From the NCBI GenBank assembly GCA_949358305.1, contig OX442322.1, forward strand, positions 6,634,001 to 6,698,000: a stretch of 64,000 bases of DNA, written 5' to 3'. Under the pieces are notes generated by a model. It was given only the letters and a program-made list of their open reading frames with translations, ran no database searches and was not told the DNA's origin. Of the stretch, positions 30,507 to 39,746 are shown in pieces. Both the position numbers and the translations under genes were made by a program. The stretch is from Strigamia acuminata. Taxonomy: Eukaryota; Arthropoda; Chilopoda; Geophilomorpha; Linotaeniidae. The first letter of the stretch is position 1; each line of letters starts with the position of its first letter.

Positions 30507-31580
30507 ATGGCCGACCCACCAGCCGCCCCGGCCATCCCTGTTGTGGCCCTTATGGCCCTAGTCCCCAAGTTTACGGGGAACAGTAAGACGGGAGCAAGTG
30601 TGCAGAGTTTTATCTCTGAGTCAGCCAACATAGCCACCGCAAACAAGTGGTCCGAATCATTTACTTGCAGCGTTATGCGCTCAAAGATGGTGGATGAGGC
30701 GCGCACTTGGCTAAATACCTTCAGCTCCGCGTCTGGCTGTGCCGTGCTAGAAGAGTTTCAGACGTTGCTCCGCGGTCGTTTTGGCCAAGAGGAGACGGCT
30801 GAAGCCATGATGGAAAAATTCTATCGGGCTGAACAACGCAAAGGAGAGAACGTCAGCACCTTTGCGGCCAGAGTTGCTGGTATGATGGAAGAGTCAAACA
30901 CGACCTTCCTGTTCACTGACGAGATGAAAGACCGAATGCTACTGTCAAAGTTCAAAGCCGGACTGAAAAGAATAATCGCTGAAGCAGTGTGCCAACACGG
31001 CACATTTAAAAGCTTCAAGACCGCAGTGGAGTGGGCGTCGAACCAAGAAGTCGAAAGGGTGCACTTGGCAAAATCGGCAACCACAACGCTGGAGGATTTA
31101 GAGGTCTCTTCTGTGGGACAACCCAAAACCAAACCCAAACAGAAGTCAGACGTTGAACTTTTGAGCGAGAAATTGGATATGCTGATAGCGAGCTTGAATA
31201 AGCAGACAGGTGCCCCTCAGTCTAGTGGTTCTTATCATGTGGGTGACACATTCCAGAGCAAGAACACCACAAATTCAGACGACATAGTTTGTTATCGGTG
31301 TGGGCATTTAGGCCATTACGCTGGCTCATGTCAGATACCACAGGCTGAGTGGTATTGCAATGCGTGCAAGCAGCGGGGACACATATTTAAACAGTGTGAT
31401 AGAGTAAACCAGACAAATAGAGATAATACCGGGGATAATTCCAATAGGAGTAAGAGTCAGAATTTCAAAAAAGGATGGGATAACCGACAGAACGGTAAAA
31501 ACAAAAATGACCGTAATGTGGGGGCGCCCAAGTCTACTGGCCAATCGTCCCAAAAAGAACCAGAGAATCAAAAAAACTAA
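30507..31580 (+). CDS. Gyp-C Gag, 357 residues
   Basis: The start is the ATG at 30507, a short way into an open frame. The N-terminal two thirds is capsid-like, with an Ala/Pro start, then FTGNSKTGASVQSF and a helical region of retrotransposon Gag type (LLRGRFGQEE ... MLLSKFKAGLK). Two CCHC zinc knuckles follow (CYRCGHLGHYAGSC at about residue 261 and CNACKQRGHIFKQC at about 284), then an Asn/Lys-rich basic tail. It ends at TAA 31578-31580, directly after a slippery heptamer. It should package the element RNA and form the particle. Confidence 0.93.
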   Translation: MADPPAAPAIPVVALMALVPKFTGNSKTGASVQSFISESANIATANKWSESFTCSVMRSKMVDEARTWLNTFSSASGCAVLEEFQTLLRGRFGQEETAEAMMEKFYRAEQRKGENVSTFAARVAGMMEESNTTFLFTDEMKDRMLLSKFKAGLKRIIAEAVCQHGTFKSFKTAVEWASNQEVERVHLAKSATTTLEDLEVSSVGQPKTKPKQKSDVELLSEKLDMLIASLNKQTGAPQSSGSYHVGDTFQSKNTTNSDDIVCYRCGHLGHYAGSCQIPQAEWYCNACKQRGHIFKQCDRVNQTNRDNTGDNSNRSKSQNFKKGWDNRQNGKNKNDRNVGAPKSTGQSSQKEPENQKN

Positions 31581-31618
31581 CTGGGCAATCAGGTACCAGA
31601 CCAGATCCTGAGGAGCCC
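31571..31618 (+). promoter_or_regulatory. Gyp-C -1 ribosomal frameshift signal (AAAAAAC plus stem-loop)
   Basis: A-AAA-AAC (31571-31577) sits in the gag frame right before the TAA stop. After a 5-base spacer a hairpin can form: GGGC (31583-31586) and TCAGG (31589-31593) pair with CCTGA (31607-31611) and GCCC (31615-31618), leaving AA/GGA as an internal loop and a 13-base apical loop. A -1 slip enters the pol frame at 31577, which is open to 35914. Heptamer, spacer and stem all match the classical retroviral design. Confidence 0.9.
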
Positions 31619-34600
31619 GTGATTAGTGTTAATAAAGGTCAGGTGTTAGTTCACACGGAAGAGCTGAAATCGGAGTCAACAGCTCAAAAAGATTGGGATG
31701 ATCCCTATTTAGCCATTGATGAGTTTGACGAAGTAGCTAGGGCATTTGGAATGGACAACTTAGAGAAGGACTTGAATGCACAAGGAATGTCAGACTTCGA
31801 TATTGTCAGATCAAATTTAAATGACCTACAATGGTCGGAGAAAGCATTCCCAATTGTATCTCTGTCAAAACAGACAGATGTCGACCGAGTCGGCATCCGA
31901 ACTACCGTAGCTACAGAAATAAAGAAAGTTCAAGATAGTTATGACTTTAAGGAAGTAAATAATGATAATAAAGATGTTAATGCCACCAATAATGATAATG
32001 ATAATGACAGTGGCTTAAATAAAGTTGATAAAGACCGTTGTGACATTGAGGATAAGGTTAAGAATAAGGTTAAAGTTAAGGATAAGGTTAAGGATAAGGT
32101 TATGGTTAAGGGTAAAGTTAAGTCCAACAGTGAAGGGAAATTGGTATCAAGAAATACGCCAAGATCTCAGACAGTTTTAGCATTAGAAGGGATAGTCAAG
32201 GCTCCTACTAGAAAACCGACTAGACTTTATTGGGTTGCAGTAAAAATTGGAGGAGTGGAAACTAAACTTCTCTTGGATACGGGTGCGTCAACAAGCCTGA
32301 TTCATATCCATTTATGGAATAAACTCATGGAGCATGACATAAGTTATAGAGAAAGCCCCATCGACTGTGATATTGTTGGTATTACGGGAGCCTCCATGCC
32401 ATTAATTAAAATGGTAGAAATTGAGCTACAGGTGGGCAAGTGTCGAAGGGCTGTGTGGATGAACCTGTACGGGGATGTAAATAATCCGGACAATCTGCAC
32501 AGTATTTTGGGCTTGGATGTGCAACAAGAACTGGGTACGCGCATCTGCACCAAGACCCATAAGGTATGGTTTGATGAGAATATGGAGGACACTGTGGCTC
32601 TGACCATTTTTGATGGCGTGTCTCAGCAAGAGCTCCAAGTTGCGCAACCGCAAGGTTTGATCCATAGCTGTAAAGTTTTTAGAGAAGCTTTGGATAATGA
32701 ATATCTAAGAGGGGAGGGATTGCCATGGGCCTCTCTACCCCCAGAAATAGGAATTAGGATTAAGGACTGGTGGGAGGACAGCGAAGGGGGTGTGAAGCTC
32801 TTTGACTATTTTGAAACAATAGAGTCTGTCCTGCTCAATCAACCATTTAAGGATAATGAAGGCTATGCGATTATGTCAGCGGCATGCGAATCTAACATAT
32901 CTATGGACAATTTTGATGTAAAGCACCTAGAGGGTGAGATTAAAGACCAAATGACAGATTTGATTACAGAATTTAAAGACATTTTTGCTAAGGACATATT
33001 CGGGTTGGGATGTACGGCCAAAATCGAGCATAAGATTTATCTAACTGACGATATTCCAGTCAGCAGACGTCCATACAGACTTCCGGAAGCCCATACGAAT
33101 ACACTTAAGGAATTAATTAGCAAACTTAAGGCTGCAGGGATTATAGAAGAATGCAATTCAGCTTATGCTGCTCCCTGCATGCTAATTATGAGAGAGGGAA
33201 AACCTCTGAGACTAGTCATTGACTATAGAGGTTTAAACATGAAGGTGGTAGCTGACGCTTACCCGCTTCCCCTTATTGAAGAACTTTTAGCAAAATTGGG
33301 AAAAGGTGTAGTCTTTTCGTCCATGGATTTGTCAAACGGTTTTTGGCAGGTTCCAGTGGCAATAGAAGACCGTGATAAAACGGCATTTATCACGGCCTTT
33401 GGTACCTTTAGGTGGACCAGAGTGCCAATGGGACTCAAGACAAGTCCAGCGATTTTTCAGCGTCTCTTAAGTAAAACCCTAGAACCCATCGACGAAAGCG
33501 ATGTCTTTATCGATGACGTCCTTGGATGGACCAAAATTTTTAGCAATCACCCACAATTATTGCGAAGAATCTTTGAGAAGTTCAGGGAGGCCAAGTTAAA
33601 GCTAAAACCCAGCAAATGCAACTTTGCAGTGCTGGAGGTACAATACTTGGGCCATGTAATCAGGAAGGGAACTATCCAACCCATTAAGTCGAAAGTAGAG
33701 GCACTGGAACAGTGCAGGCCACCTAAGTCCGTGAGTGAGGTGAGGTCGTATCTTGGTATGACAGGATATTACAGGAGGTTTATTAGAGACTTCTCTACTA
33801 TAGCTGCACCGCTCACAGACCTACTCAAGAAAGACATTAAGTTCAGTTGGGAGGAAAGCCAACAGGTGGCGTTTGATAAGTTAAAGGTTCAACTGGCAGC
33901 TCACCCAATTCTGGTTCTCCCGAATTGGAAGGAGCACTTCTATCTAGAGACGGACGCATCCACAGTCGGCTTAGGGGCAATATTGCAGCAAAAGATTTAT
34001 GATAAACTGCATCCGCTAGCATATGCCAGCCGACGGTTAAATGCCGCTGAACGCGCTTACCCCGCAATTCACTTAGAGGCATTAGGATGTGTCTATGCAG
34101 TTGAACACTTTAAATATTATCTGTTAGGTAGGAAGTTCACCCTAATAACGGATCATGCACCCCTAACATTCCTCATGCAAAACTCCCACTCCAAAGCCCA
34201 GTTCACGAGATGGAGCTTCAAAATGCAAGAATTTGAGTATGATATAATATACAAACCGGGGCCTCTGAATAGGGCGGACGCCCTATCTAGATTATTCCCA
34301 GAAGTCTCCATTAACACAATAAACTCGAGTACAATGGAACTTGTGGATTGGACCCCGGACAGAATTATTCAAGCCCAGAAGGCAGATCCAAAACTGGCAG
34401 AAATATTAAAGATTGTGTGCGAAGGTGCGATTTCAGCCAGCAATAAAGTCAAGGAATGGGATCATTATTACATAGGGGATTGGGAACTATTATTTAAGTC
34501 AAGTTTTAAAAAGGATATTGTCTCTTCAGCGTTAGTTGTGCCAGAGACAATGGTTCCAGCCATTTTAAGAGAAATTCACGATAAAAGGGGCCATTTTGGA

Positions 34601-35914
34601 ATCGAAAAGTTATACTCGACCGCAATCCGACAATATTTCTGGCAGGGGATGTACAGAGACATCACCAATCATGTTAGTGCATGCAGCCAGTGCAATGCAC
34701 GGAAAAATCCAGTGGGGAGAGCTCCATTACAACTGTTCAAGCCAGTTGGAGTTCCCATGGAGAGAATGGCTTGCGATGTCTTGGGACCCTTGAAGGAGAC
34801 ACCGAGGGGTAACAAATTCATAGTGGTCTGTATAGACTACTTCAGTAAGTGGCCTGAGGCAGCTCCCTTGAAAGTCCAAAACTCAAGGACTATTATAACT
34901 GCCCTCCAGGATATGTTAGTTTCAAGATACGGGCCAATGAAGACACTGCTTACAGACCAGGGAAAGCCATTCACGTCTAAAGAGTTTAATGACTGGTGTA
35001 AGAGTCTAGGTATTAGACATGTCACCACGACGGCTTACCACCCACAATGCAACGGCCTCGTGGAACGATTTAATGCCACTCTTGCAGCAACGTTGTCTCA
35101 CATGTTGACTGATGGTCAGGAGGACTGGGATCTGCACTTGGAATACACTCTGATGGCTTACAGGATGGCAATCCATAAGATTACGAATCAAACCCCAGTC
35201 TTTTTGTTTACGGGTTGGGATCCTTTTGGGTATTTGGAAATGTTGAAGGAGAACACAACTCAAGAAACTGCTTTTGTGCAGCATAGGAGTGAGCACTTGA
35301 AGGAAGCGTTTGCCAGGGTTAAATTTGCTCTGACCCAACAGGCAGAAAGGCAGCGAACTAAGAGCCTAGAGACAGCCAGAGATAAAGAAATAAAAGTTGG
35401 TGATCTGGTATATCTTAAGCAGATAAGAGTACCAGTTGGGGATAATAAAAAGCTGGCTCAAACCAATACAGGGCCGTATATAGTCACGGCAAGAGCAAAT
35501 GAGGTAAATTATGAGATCAGACTCATAAGTGACCCATCAAAATTTCAAACAGTCCATGTTGACAGACTCAAGAAAATAATGGAGCCAAAAATTTATGTCA
35601 CTATGGATTTTGAGGAAGAGGAAACTGATGCTTACAATGGGCCAGAATCCATAGTTAGTGATGAAGAATCAGAAATTTTAGATGATGGGGAATCAGAATT
35701 AGTGGGTAATCAAATTGTACCAGGCAATGAGATTGCACCAGGCAATGCAATGGCACCAGAGGTTGAGCCAATTGAAAATGCAGATAGTACTCCAATTCGA
35801 CAACGTCCAAGGCGAAACTTACATCCACCCAGGCGTTACGATGACTATTTAATGTCAATCGCAAGAAAGGGTCTGTTCAAAAGAAATGCGAACAGAAGGA
35901 AAAGTCGAAAATAA
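31577..35914 (+). CDS. Gyp-C Pol: protease, RT, RNase H, integrase
   Basis: An open frame of 1445 codons, reached by -1 frameshift; it has no obvious initiator of its own. Domains with approximate Pol residues: an acidic linker with a Lys-Val repeat encoded at 32050-32125; retropepsin LLLDTGASTSL (232); RT with VIDYRGLN, MDLSNGFWQVP and the catalytic box VFIDD (643), where Phe replaces the usual Tyr; RNase H with ETDASTVGLG (792), HLEALGCVYA and ITDHAPL; integrase HHCC finger (HDKRGHFG ... CSQCNARK, about 1000), catalytic residues in ACDVLGP, LTDQGKPF and GLVERFN; then LVYLKQ and HVDRLKK of the C-terminal domain. The tail is acidic and then basic, ending in Arg/Lys. No lesion is seen, so it is probably functional. 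Confidence 0.94.
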   Translation, partial: LTGQSGTRPDPEEPVISVNKGQVLVHTEELKSESTAQKDWDDPYLAIDEFDEVARAFGMDNLEKDLNAQGMSDFDIVRSNLNDLQWSEKAFPIVSLSKQTDVDRVGIRTTVATEIKKVQDSYDFKEVNNDNKDVNATNNDNDNDSGLNKVDKDRCDIEDKVKNKVKVKDKVKDKVMVKGKVKSNSEGKLVSRNTPRSQTVLALEGIVKAPTRKPTRLYWVAVKIGGVETKLLLDTGASTSLIHIHLWNKLMEHDISYRESPIDCDIVGITGASMPLIKMVEIELQVGKCRRAVWMNLYGDVNNPDNLHSILGLDVQQELGTRICTKTHKVWFDENMEDTVALTIFDGVSQQELQVAQPQGLIHSCKVFREALDNEYLRGEGLPWASLPPEIGIRIKDWWEDSEGGVKLFDYFETIESVLLNQPFKDNEGYAIMSAACESNISMDNFDVKHLEGEIKDQMTDLITEFKDIFAKDIFGLGCTAKIEHKIYLTDDIPVSRRPYRLPEAHTNTLKELISKLKAAGIIEECNSAYAAPCMLIMREGKPLRLVIDYRGLNMKVVADAYPLPLIEELLAKLGKGVVFSSMDLSNGFWQVPVAIEDRDKTAFITAFGTFRWTRVPMGLKTSPAIFQRLLSKTLEPIDESDVFIDDVLGWTKIFSNHPQLLRRIFEKFREAKLKLKPSKCNFAVLEVQYLGHVIRKGTIQPIKSKVEALEQCRPPKSVSEVRSYLGMTGYYRRFIRDFSTIAAPLTDLLKKDIKFSWEESQQVAFDKLKVQLAAHPILVLPNWKEHFYLETDASTVGLGAILQQKIYDKLHPLAYASRRLNAAERAYPAIHLEALGCVYAVEHFKYYLLGRKFTLITDHAPLTFLMQNSHSKAQFTRWSFKMQEFEYDIIYKPGPLNRADALSRLFPEVSINTINSSTMELVDWTPDRIIQAQKADPKLAEILKIVCEGAISASNKVKEWDHYYIGDWELLFKSSFKKDIVSSALVVPETMVPAILREIHDKRGHFGIEKLYSTAIRQYFWQGMYRDITNHVSACSQCNARKNPVGRAPLQLFKPVGVPMERMACDVLGPLKETPRGNKFIVVCIDYFSKWPEAAPLKVQNSRTIITALQDMLVSRYGPMKTLLTDQGKPFTSKEFNDWCKSLGIRHVTTTAYHPQCNGLVERFNATLAATLSHMLTDGQEDWDLHLEYTLMAYRMAIHKITNQTPVFLFTGWDPFGYLEMLKENTTQETAFVQHRSEHLKEAFARVKFALTQQAERQRTKSLETARDKEIKVGDLVYLKQIRVPVGDNKKLAQTNTGPYIVTARANEVNYEIRLISDPSKFQTVHVDRLKKIMEPKIYVTMDFEEEETDAYNGPESIVSDEESEILDDGESELVGNQIVPGNEIAPGNAMAPEVEPIENADSTPIRQRPRRNLHPPRRYDDYLMSIARKGLFKRNANRRKSRK

Positions 35915-36571
35915 TGAGTCGAAGAAATTGTTGTTCAAGCCCCAGTTCGGGCAATTTTTTTTGTGTCAAGTTCAAGTTCTTTTTGTTTTGGTTTTTGTGT
36001 TTATTTGTCAAGTGATTGAGAATATTTTTTTTGGTAACTGTTTTTTTTTTTGGGTATTCATTGGTCAAGGATTATTTTTGTTAAGTGTTTTGATTTTCTT
36101 TTGAGTTTTGTTCGGTTATTATGAGATATGGCATTGGCATTGGCATTGGCATATGGCATTGGCAAAGTGTAGAAAAACAATTGATGACAAAACATTACAC
36201 AACGCAATGTAGAATGTAGAGAGAAAGAAGAAAAGGACGATCACAAACATTAAGTGCTTTTTATGTGTTTTATTCAAGTGTTTTTCATGTGTTTTTGTTT
36301 TAGTGTTTCTTTTTATGTGTTTTATTCAAGTGTTTTTCATGTGTTTTTGTTTTAGTGTTTCTTTTTATGTGTTTTATTTGAGTATTTTTCTTGTGTTTCA
36401 GTTTAGTGTTTCTTTTATGCATTTTATTTTAGTGTTTTTCATGTGTTTTAATTATGCTTAACTCTAAGCTTTCACATTGAAGGCATGGTTTGGTTATTGG
36501 CAATTGGAATAGGCTCTATGGTTATAGGTGAGAATTACATTATGGGTTGTTCGAGGACGAACAACAGAACT
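35915..36571 (+). other. Gyp-C 3' UTR
   Basis: T-rich noncoding sequence. It contains a GGCATT microsatellite (about 36129-36165) and a 52-base tandem repeat (listed separately). No gene is seen. Confidence 0.85.
36257..36452 (+). repeat. 52-base tandem repeat in Gyp-C 3' UTR
   Basis: About 3.7 copies of a T/G-rich unit; the TTATGTGTTTTATT anchor recurs at about 36261, 36313 and 36365, and a diverged copy at about 36415. The first two copies are nearly identical; the later ones have drifted. Confidence 0.85.
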
Positions 36572-36586
36572 AAGAGGGGAGGGATT
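36572..36586 (+). other. Gyp-C polypurine tract
   Basis: AAGAGGGGAGGGATT directly precedes the 3' LTR at 36587. Confidence 0.85.
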
Positions 36587-37297
36587 TGTGGCAATAATAA
36601 AAGCCCCAGAAACTTCAAAACCCCCAAATTTCAAGAAACTTTAAAAATCAGTTCACATATTGGCCACTACAGTCATTGGCACTTGGCCTCAGGGAGCCAA
36701 GTTGCCAATTGGTCCAGTCCATGATTGGCCAAGGAAGATAATCCAGACCGGATTATAAAAGTGGGCCTCAACAAAAGAACCTCGCTTGAGCAGATTCCTT
36801 CAAGCCAAGCAGCCACGTCGATCGTATCGAGACATTCACCACGCGGTGGAGAGAACCAAGGAGAGGACTGACGATTCGACGCCAGTACGTGTCCGTTCAA
36901 ATATCATGGTCCGTTCGAACATCTAGAAGAGAATCCGATAGTTTGCGAACGTTTGTGCGACGTCTGTGCGACGCGAACCGCCCAATCGGCCAGCGACCAC
37001 GCGGACTCCTTTTGTGCGACGTTTGTGCGACGCGAATCGTCCAATCAACCAATGGCCACGCGTACCATCATTCAAGCTGTGGAATCCAGAATTAAGAACC
37101 AGAAATATCCATGTGAGTCCGTTCCTTTTTGCCAATTCAATGCCATTTTTAGAATTAGAGAACCGATTAAGCCTTTTTTTTTTACTTTTCTTTATTACTG
37201 TAAATAAATTGTTATACTTTTTAAAACAATGGTATATCTTCTCTCGAGTCTCTCACATGCCTAGGACTATTCTAATGTCGGTGAATTCATCGCCACA
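36587..37297 (+). repeat. Gyp-C 3' LTR
   Basis: A 711-base copy of 28933-29642, ending CGCCACA and followed by the duplication AATC. Confidence 0.95.
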
Positions 37298-37825
37298 AAT
37301 CTATTGCGAGATTCGTTTGAAATTTAATGTATTTAATTTTCACAAATGTAAAATTTTCTGACAAAATTTGGATTGAATTTAAGATAGGAATTGATTTACT
37401 GTAAATTGAAAAAGTTGATGTTTGTTAATGAAAATGTTGTTAATTTTAAAGAAAATTTGGGAAAATGGAAAAAATTTGAATTTTTGAATTTATTAAGTGT
37501 TTGAAGTAGGTCATGAGTAATTATTGTTAACAGTTGAAAGAATTTAAATAATTTATTCGTTTAATTTGTTTGGATAATTTATTTGGTTATTTGATTCTGT
37601 TTAGCAAAAAGGCCATTGCAAATTTACCGACTTCAGAATAAAAGGAAGTAAAGTTAACTCCGATATAAAAAGAAAGAAAGTTAAAAATATTGTGAAACAC
37701 TGTGTGCCGAACTGTGAGAATAAAAGTAACCGAACATTCCTTAAGAATGTCCGACTGTTGTGAAAGAGACCTGTCTGGAACCGAAATTTGTATTTTGGGG
37801 TCCAAAACACAGCAAAAAAGGGAGT
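37298..37825 (+). other. Gyp-B 3' UTR, second part, and polypurine tract
   Basis: Resumes Gyp-B after Gyp-C. It is AT-rich and noncoding, ending in the polypurine tract GCAAAAAAGGGAGT (37812-37825) before the 3' LTR. Confidence 0.8.
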
Positions 37826-38399
37826 TGTCACGCGTACGGACCGTCTTGATTGGTCGGCGATCCGTAGCGCGTAATTCGAAACATAATTCATTAATAGTTG
37901 CTAAATTTCGGTCACAGGTGGCGCTGACGATTGGAAATCGTCACCGCCATGTGATAAGACCGATCAATTCGACCACGAGGGCGATAGGAGATTTCCTATA
38001 AATACGCCACCCATTCTAAGACAAGGCTCTTATTCTCAAGTTACTTCTCAGGTAAGAAACACCCTCCAATCCCGTCCGATGCTGACCCGCTACAGGGCTT
38101 GGCTGAGGACCTTTGCCCAGTTACATAGTTTGACACATAGATGTTTATTTGAATCGTTAATAAAAACGTGTAATTGTTTAAAGTGTCAAATGATAATTCA
38201 TTCATTCATAACAATGATTAAAGGTGTATTTGAGTAATTGTATCATGCAATTTAACAGGGATCGAACAAACTTTGTTTGTCCGGTCTAAATAAAGAACTT
38301 GAATTTGAAACTGCAAAACAATCTCTTCATTTTCTATCACTCACATTTAAGACCCCATGTTGTGTGGAATTCAGTCAGAACCCCAGAATCCACATAACA
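37826..38399 (+). repeat. Gyp-B 3' LTR
   Basis: A 574-base copy of 21780-22353 with about seven substitutions, followed by ATAC (38400-38403). Confidence 0.93.
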
Positions 38400-38403
38400 A
38401 TAC

Positions 38404-38582
38404 AAACGCTCGATCCTTTCCTGCTTAGCAGGCACGCGAATCCTCGATCGCTTCGGCGGCGCCTCGTTGCTCGATGTCCGCACGGCTGTGCGACGAAACC
38501 CGGACCCCGAAAAATGGCCGTAAAAGCGTGCAAACGTTTCCTAAACACTCACCACAACCGAGGAACCATCCTCTGCTACCAA
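38404..38582 (-). other. Cop-C primer site and distal leader
   Basis: On the minus strand, TGGTAGCAGAGGATGG (38581 down to 38566) lies one base past the LTR end and matches the 3' end of initiator tRNA-Met, the same primer type as in Cop-B and Cop-G. The leader continues to 38404, where Gyp-B entered. It is GC-rich with no gene. Confidence 0.82.
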
Positions 38583-38990
38583 TATTGGGTTCTAGTGTTT
38601 GTTGGGTGAGTGTTGGACAGTAAGGAGACATTTTCTTAAGCTTGGCTTAAAGTCCATATCCAATATGGCTGCCACTTTATTCACAGTTTGGCAAAAAGTG
38701 AGTGACTTCACTCATGACAGTATACAGAACGAATCTCATACAGTGAATAGGACAAATCATATATGGTACAGAAAGAATCCTTTAGGATTTGTAAACACAA
38801 GCTATATAATGCTAAAAGAACAAATCATAACTAAGAGACCGTATTTGGACCAGCATGGGAATTTCCTCCGATGCACACAGTCACCGTAGGCACTCCAAAT
38901 GCCGTTAACGATACCCGCAACGCAACAACGATATGCTGCGCACAATTGCACATTGTTATAACCGATCCACAGTTATGGAATAACCCAACA
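38583..38990 (-). repeat. Cop-C 5' LTR
   Basis: A near copy of 10733-11141 in the same orientation. The primer site follows it on the minus strand, so it is the upstream LTR. Its terminal bases read AATA instead of AACA, one substitution. AGTTT at 38991-38995 completes the target duplication. Confidence 0.9.
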
Positions 38991-39024
38991 AGTTTGACCA
39001 CTTTGCGCCTCCTCCTCTGCCACA
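38991..39024 (+). repeat. Cop-B 5' LTR, right part
   Basis: It begins with the duplicated AGTTT and ends CTCCTCCTCTGCCACA. The ending matches the ends of the Cop-G LTR (CTCCTCTGCTACA) and of Cop-A. Together with 10280-10732 this gives an LTR of about 482 bases. Confidence 0.85.
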
Positions 39025-39026
39025 AG

Positions 39027-39042
39027 TGGTAGCAGAGGGTGG
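39027..39042 (+). other. Cop-B primer-binding site, initiator tRNA-Met 3' end
   Basis: TGGTAGCAGAGGGTGG, two bases after the LTR, matches the complement of the 3' end of initiator tRNA-Met with few differences. This is the ordinary 3'-end priming mode, unlike Cop-D and Cop-F. Confidence 0.85.
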
Positions 39043-39746
39043 TTGGCTGTCCAGCAGCGCAACAAACCACTAACCTTTATCGCCATTTTCGCGAAATTCG
39101 CGAATTTGCGATAAATTCTTAATTTGCAGATTTTCGCCGATTTCCAGCGATTCAACGTTGGAAACCCACTGGACGCAGTGTGAACGACGAGTTTAGGAAT
39201 ATCCCGACCTCGTACACACTGTACAGTCGAAGAAACGACGATTTCCGAATTTTCAGTGAAGAAAAACGACGATTTTCGACGATTTTCGCATTTTTAATGC
39301 GCAACGACGCCATTTTTGCTTTGCAATTATTGGCGCAACGTCTCATCACACTAATCAAATATTTCTTTTCAGTAGTCGTAATAAGCTTGTTAATTTTAAG
39401 GTATATTTAAGGTTTTGGGGGCCCTTTAGAATAGTTTTTGCTCTTCGGTTCCAGTCGGAACCACCGCATTAACTCATTCCTAGCCAGTGCTTACCGCGGC
39501 CAACAGGTACTCCCGCGCCTCCAGGAAGGCGGACGGACCCCTGTGTGTTGGCTGGCTAGGGTTATCTGACCACTTCAGAAGTAGTTGCCCAATTCGATTG
39601 ATATCCGCTTTGACAGTGCTTCGATCAGTGCGCCGCATTTGTGTTACGCAACGCGATATCGTGCTACGAGACCGTCAAGTGCTCCAATTGTGCCATTCTC
39701 CATCCAGTGTGTTTTGCTACGGATTGCTTCGTAACTCCGCGTCATT
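39043..39746 (+). other. Cop-B 5' leader
   Basis: Noncoding. It includes a stretch ATTTCTTTTCAG-TAGTCGTAAT (AG at 39371-39372) resembling a 3' splice site and conserved in the Cop-G leader. It also includes a GC-rich patch and ACTTCAGAAGT near 39580, which is a longer palindrome in Cop-G. Confidence 0.65.

Larger units (their letters stand above)
28933..37297 (+). mobile_element. Gyp-C: complete, apparently intact Ty3/gypsy element
   Basis: An 8365-base element with LTRs of 710 and 711 bases (28933-29642 and 36587-37297) that differ at about four substitutions plus one T in a homopolymer by eye. The 4-base duplication AATC flanks it (28929-28932 and 37298-37301). It has a primer site, gag, a -1 frameshift signal, a full-length pol, a polypurine tract, and no stop in either frame. 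It is inserted in the 3' UTR of Gyp-B on the same strand and is among the youngest insertions here. Confidence 0.95.
21780..38399 (+). mobile_element. Gyp-B: Ty3/gypsy element with premature stops, hosting Gyp-C
   Basis: Two 574-base LTRs (21780-22353 and 37826-38399) start TGTCA and end CACATAACA. The 4-base duplication ATAC (21776-21779 and 38400-38403) flanks the element, as usual for Ty3/gypsy. By eye the LTRs differ at about seven sites. Its own length is about 8.3 kb, the rest being Gyp-C. It carries gag and pol in two frames with a canonical -1 slip site between them. Confidence 0.93.
10733..38990 (-). mobile_element. Cop-C: non-autonomous Ty1/copia element (hosts Cop-D, Gyp-B and Gyp-C)
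   Basis: Minus-strand element bounded by two LTRs of about 408 bases (10733-11141 and 38583-38990) and flanked by the 5-base duplication AGTTT (10728-10732 and 38991-38995). In minus-strand order it has a 5' LTR, a tRNA-Met primer site, a long leader of about 1.75 kb that is now broken by Gyp-B and Cop-D, two long reading frames, a polypurine tract and a 3' LTR. No RT or RNase H is present, although the polypurine tract follows the second frame closely, so it could move only with enzymes from another copia. By eye the LTRs differ at a handful of sites plus a short indel. Confidence 0.87.

Noticed and set aside
39027-39042. tRNA gene fragments (also 60154, 16009, 58510, 38566)
   Set aside because: They are 11-16 base primer-binding sites next to LTR ends, not tRNA genes.
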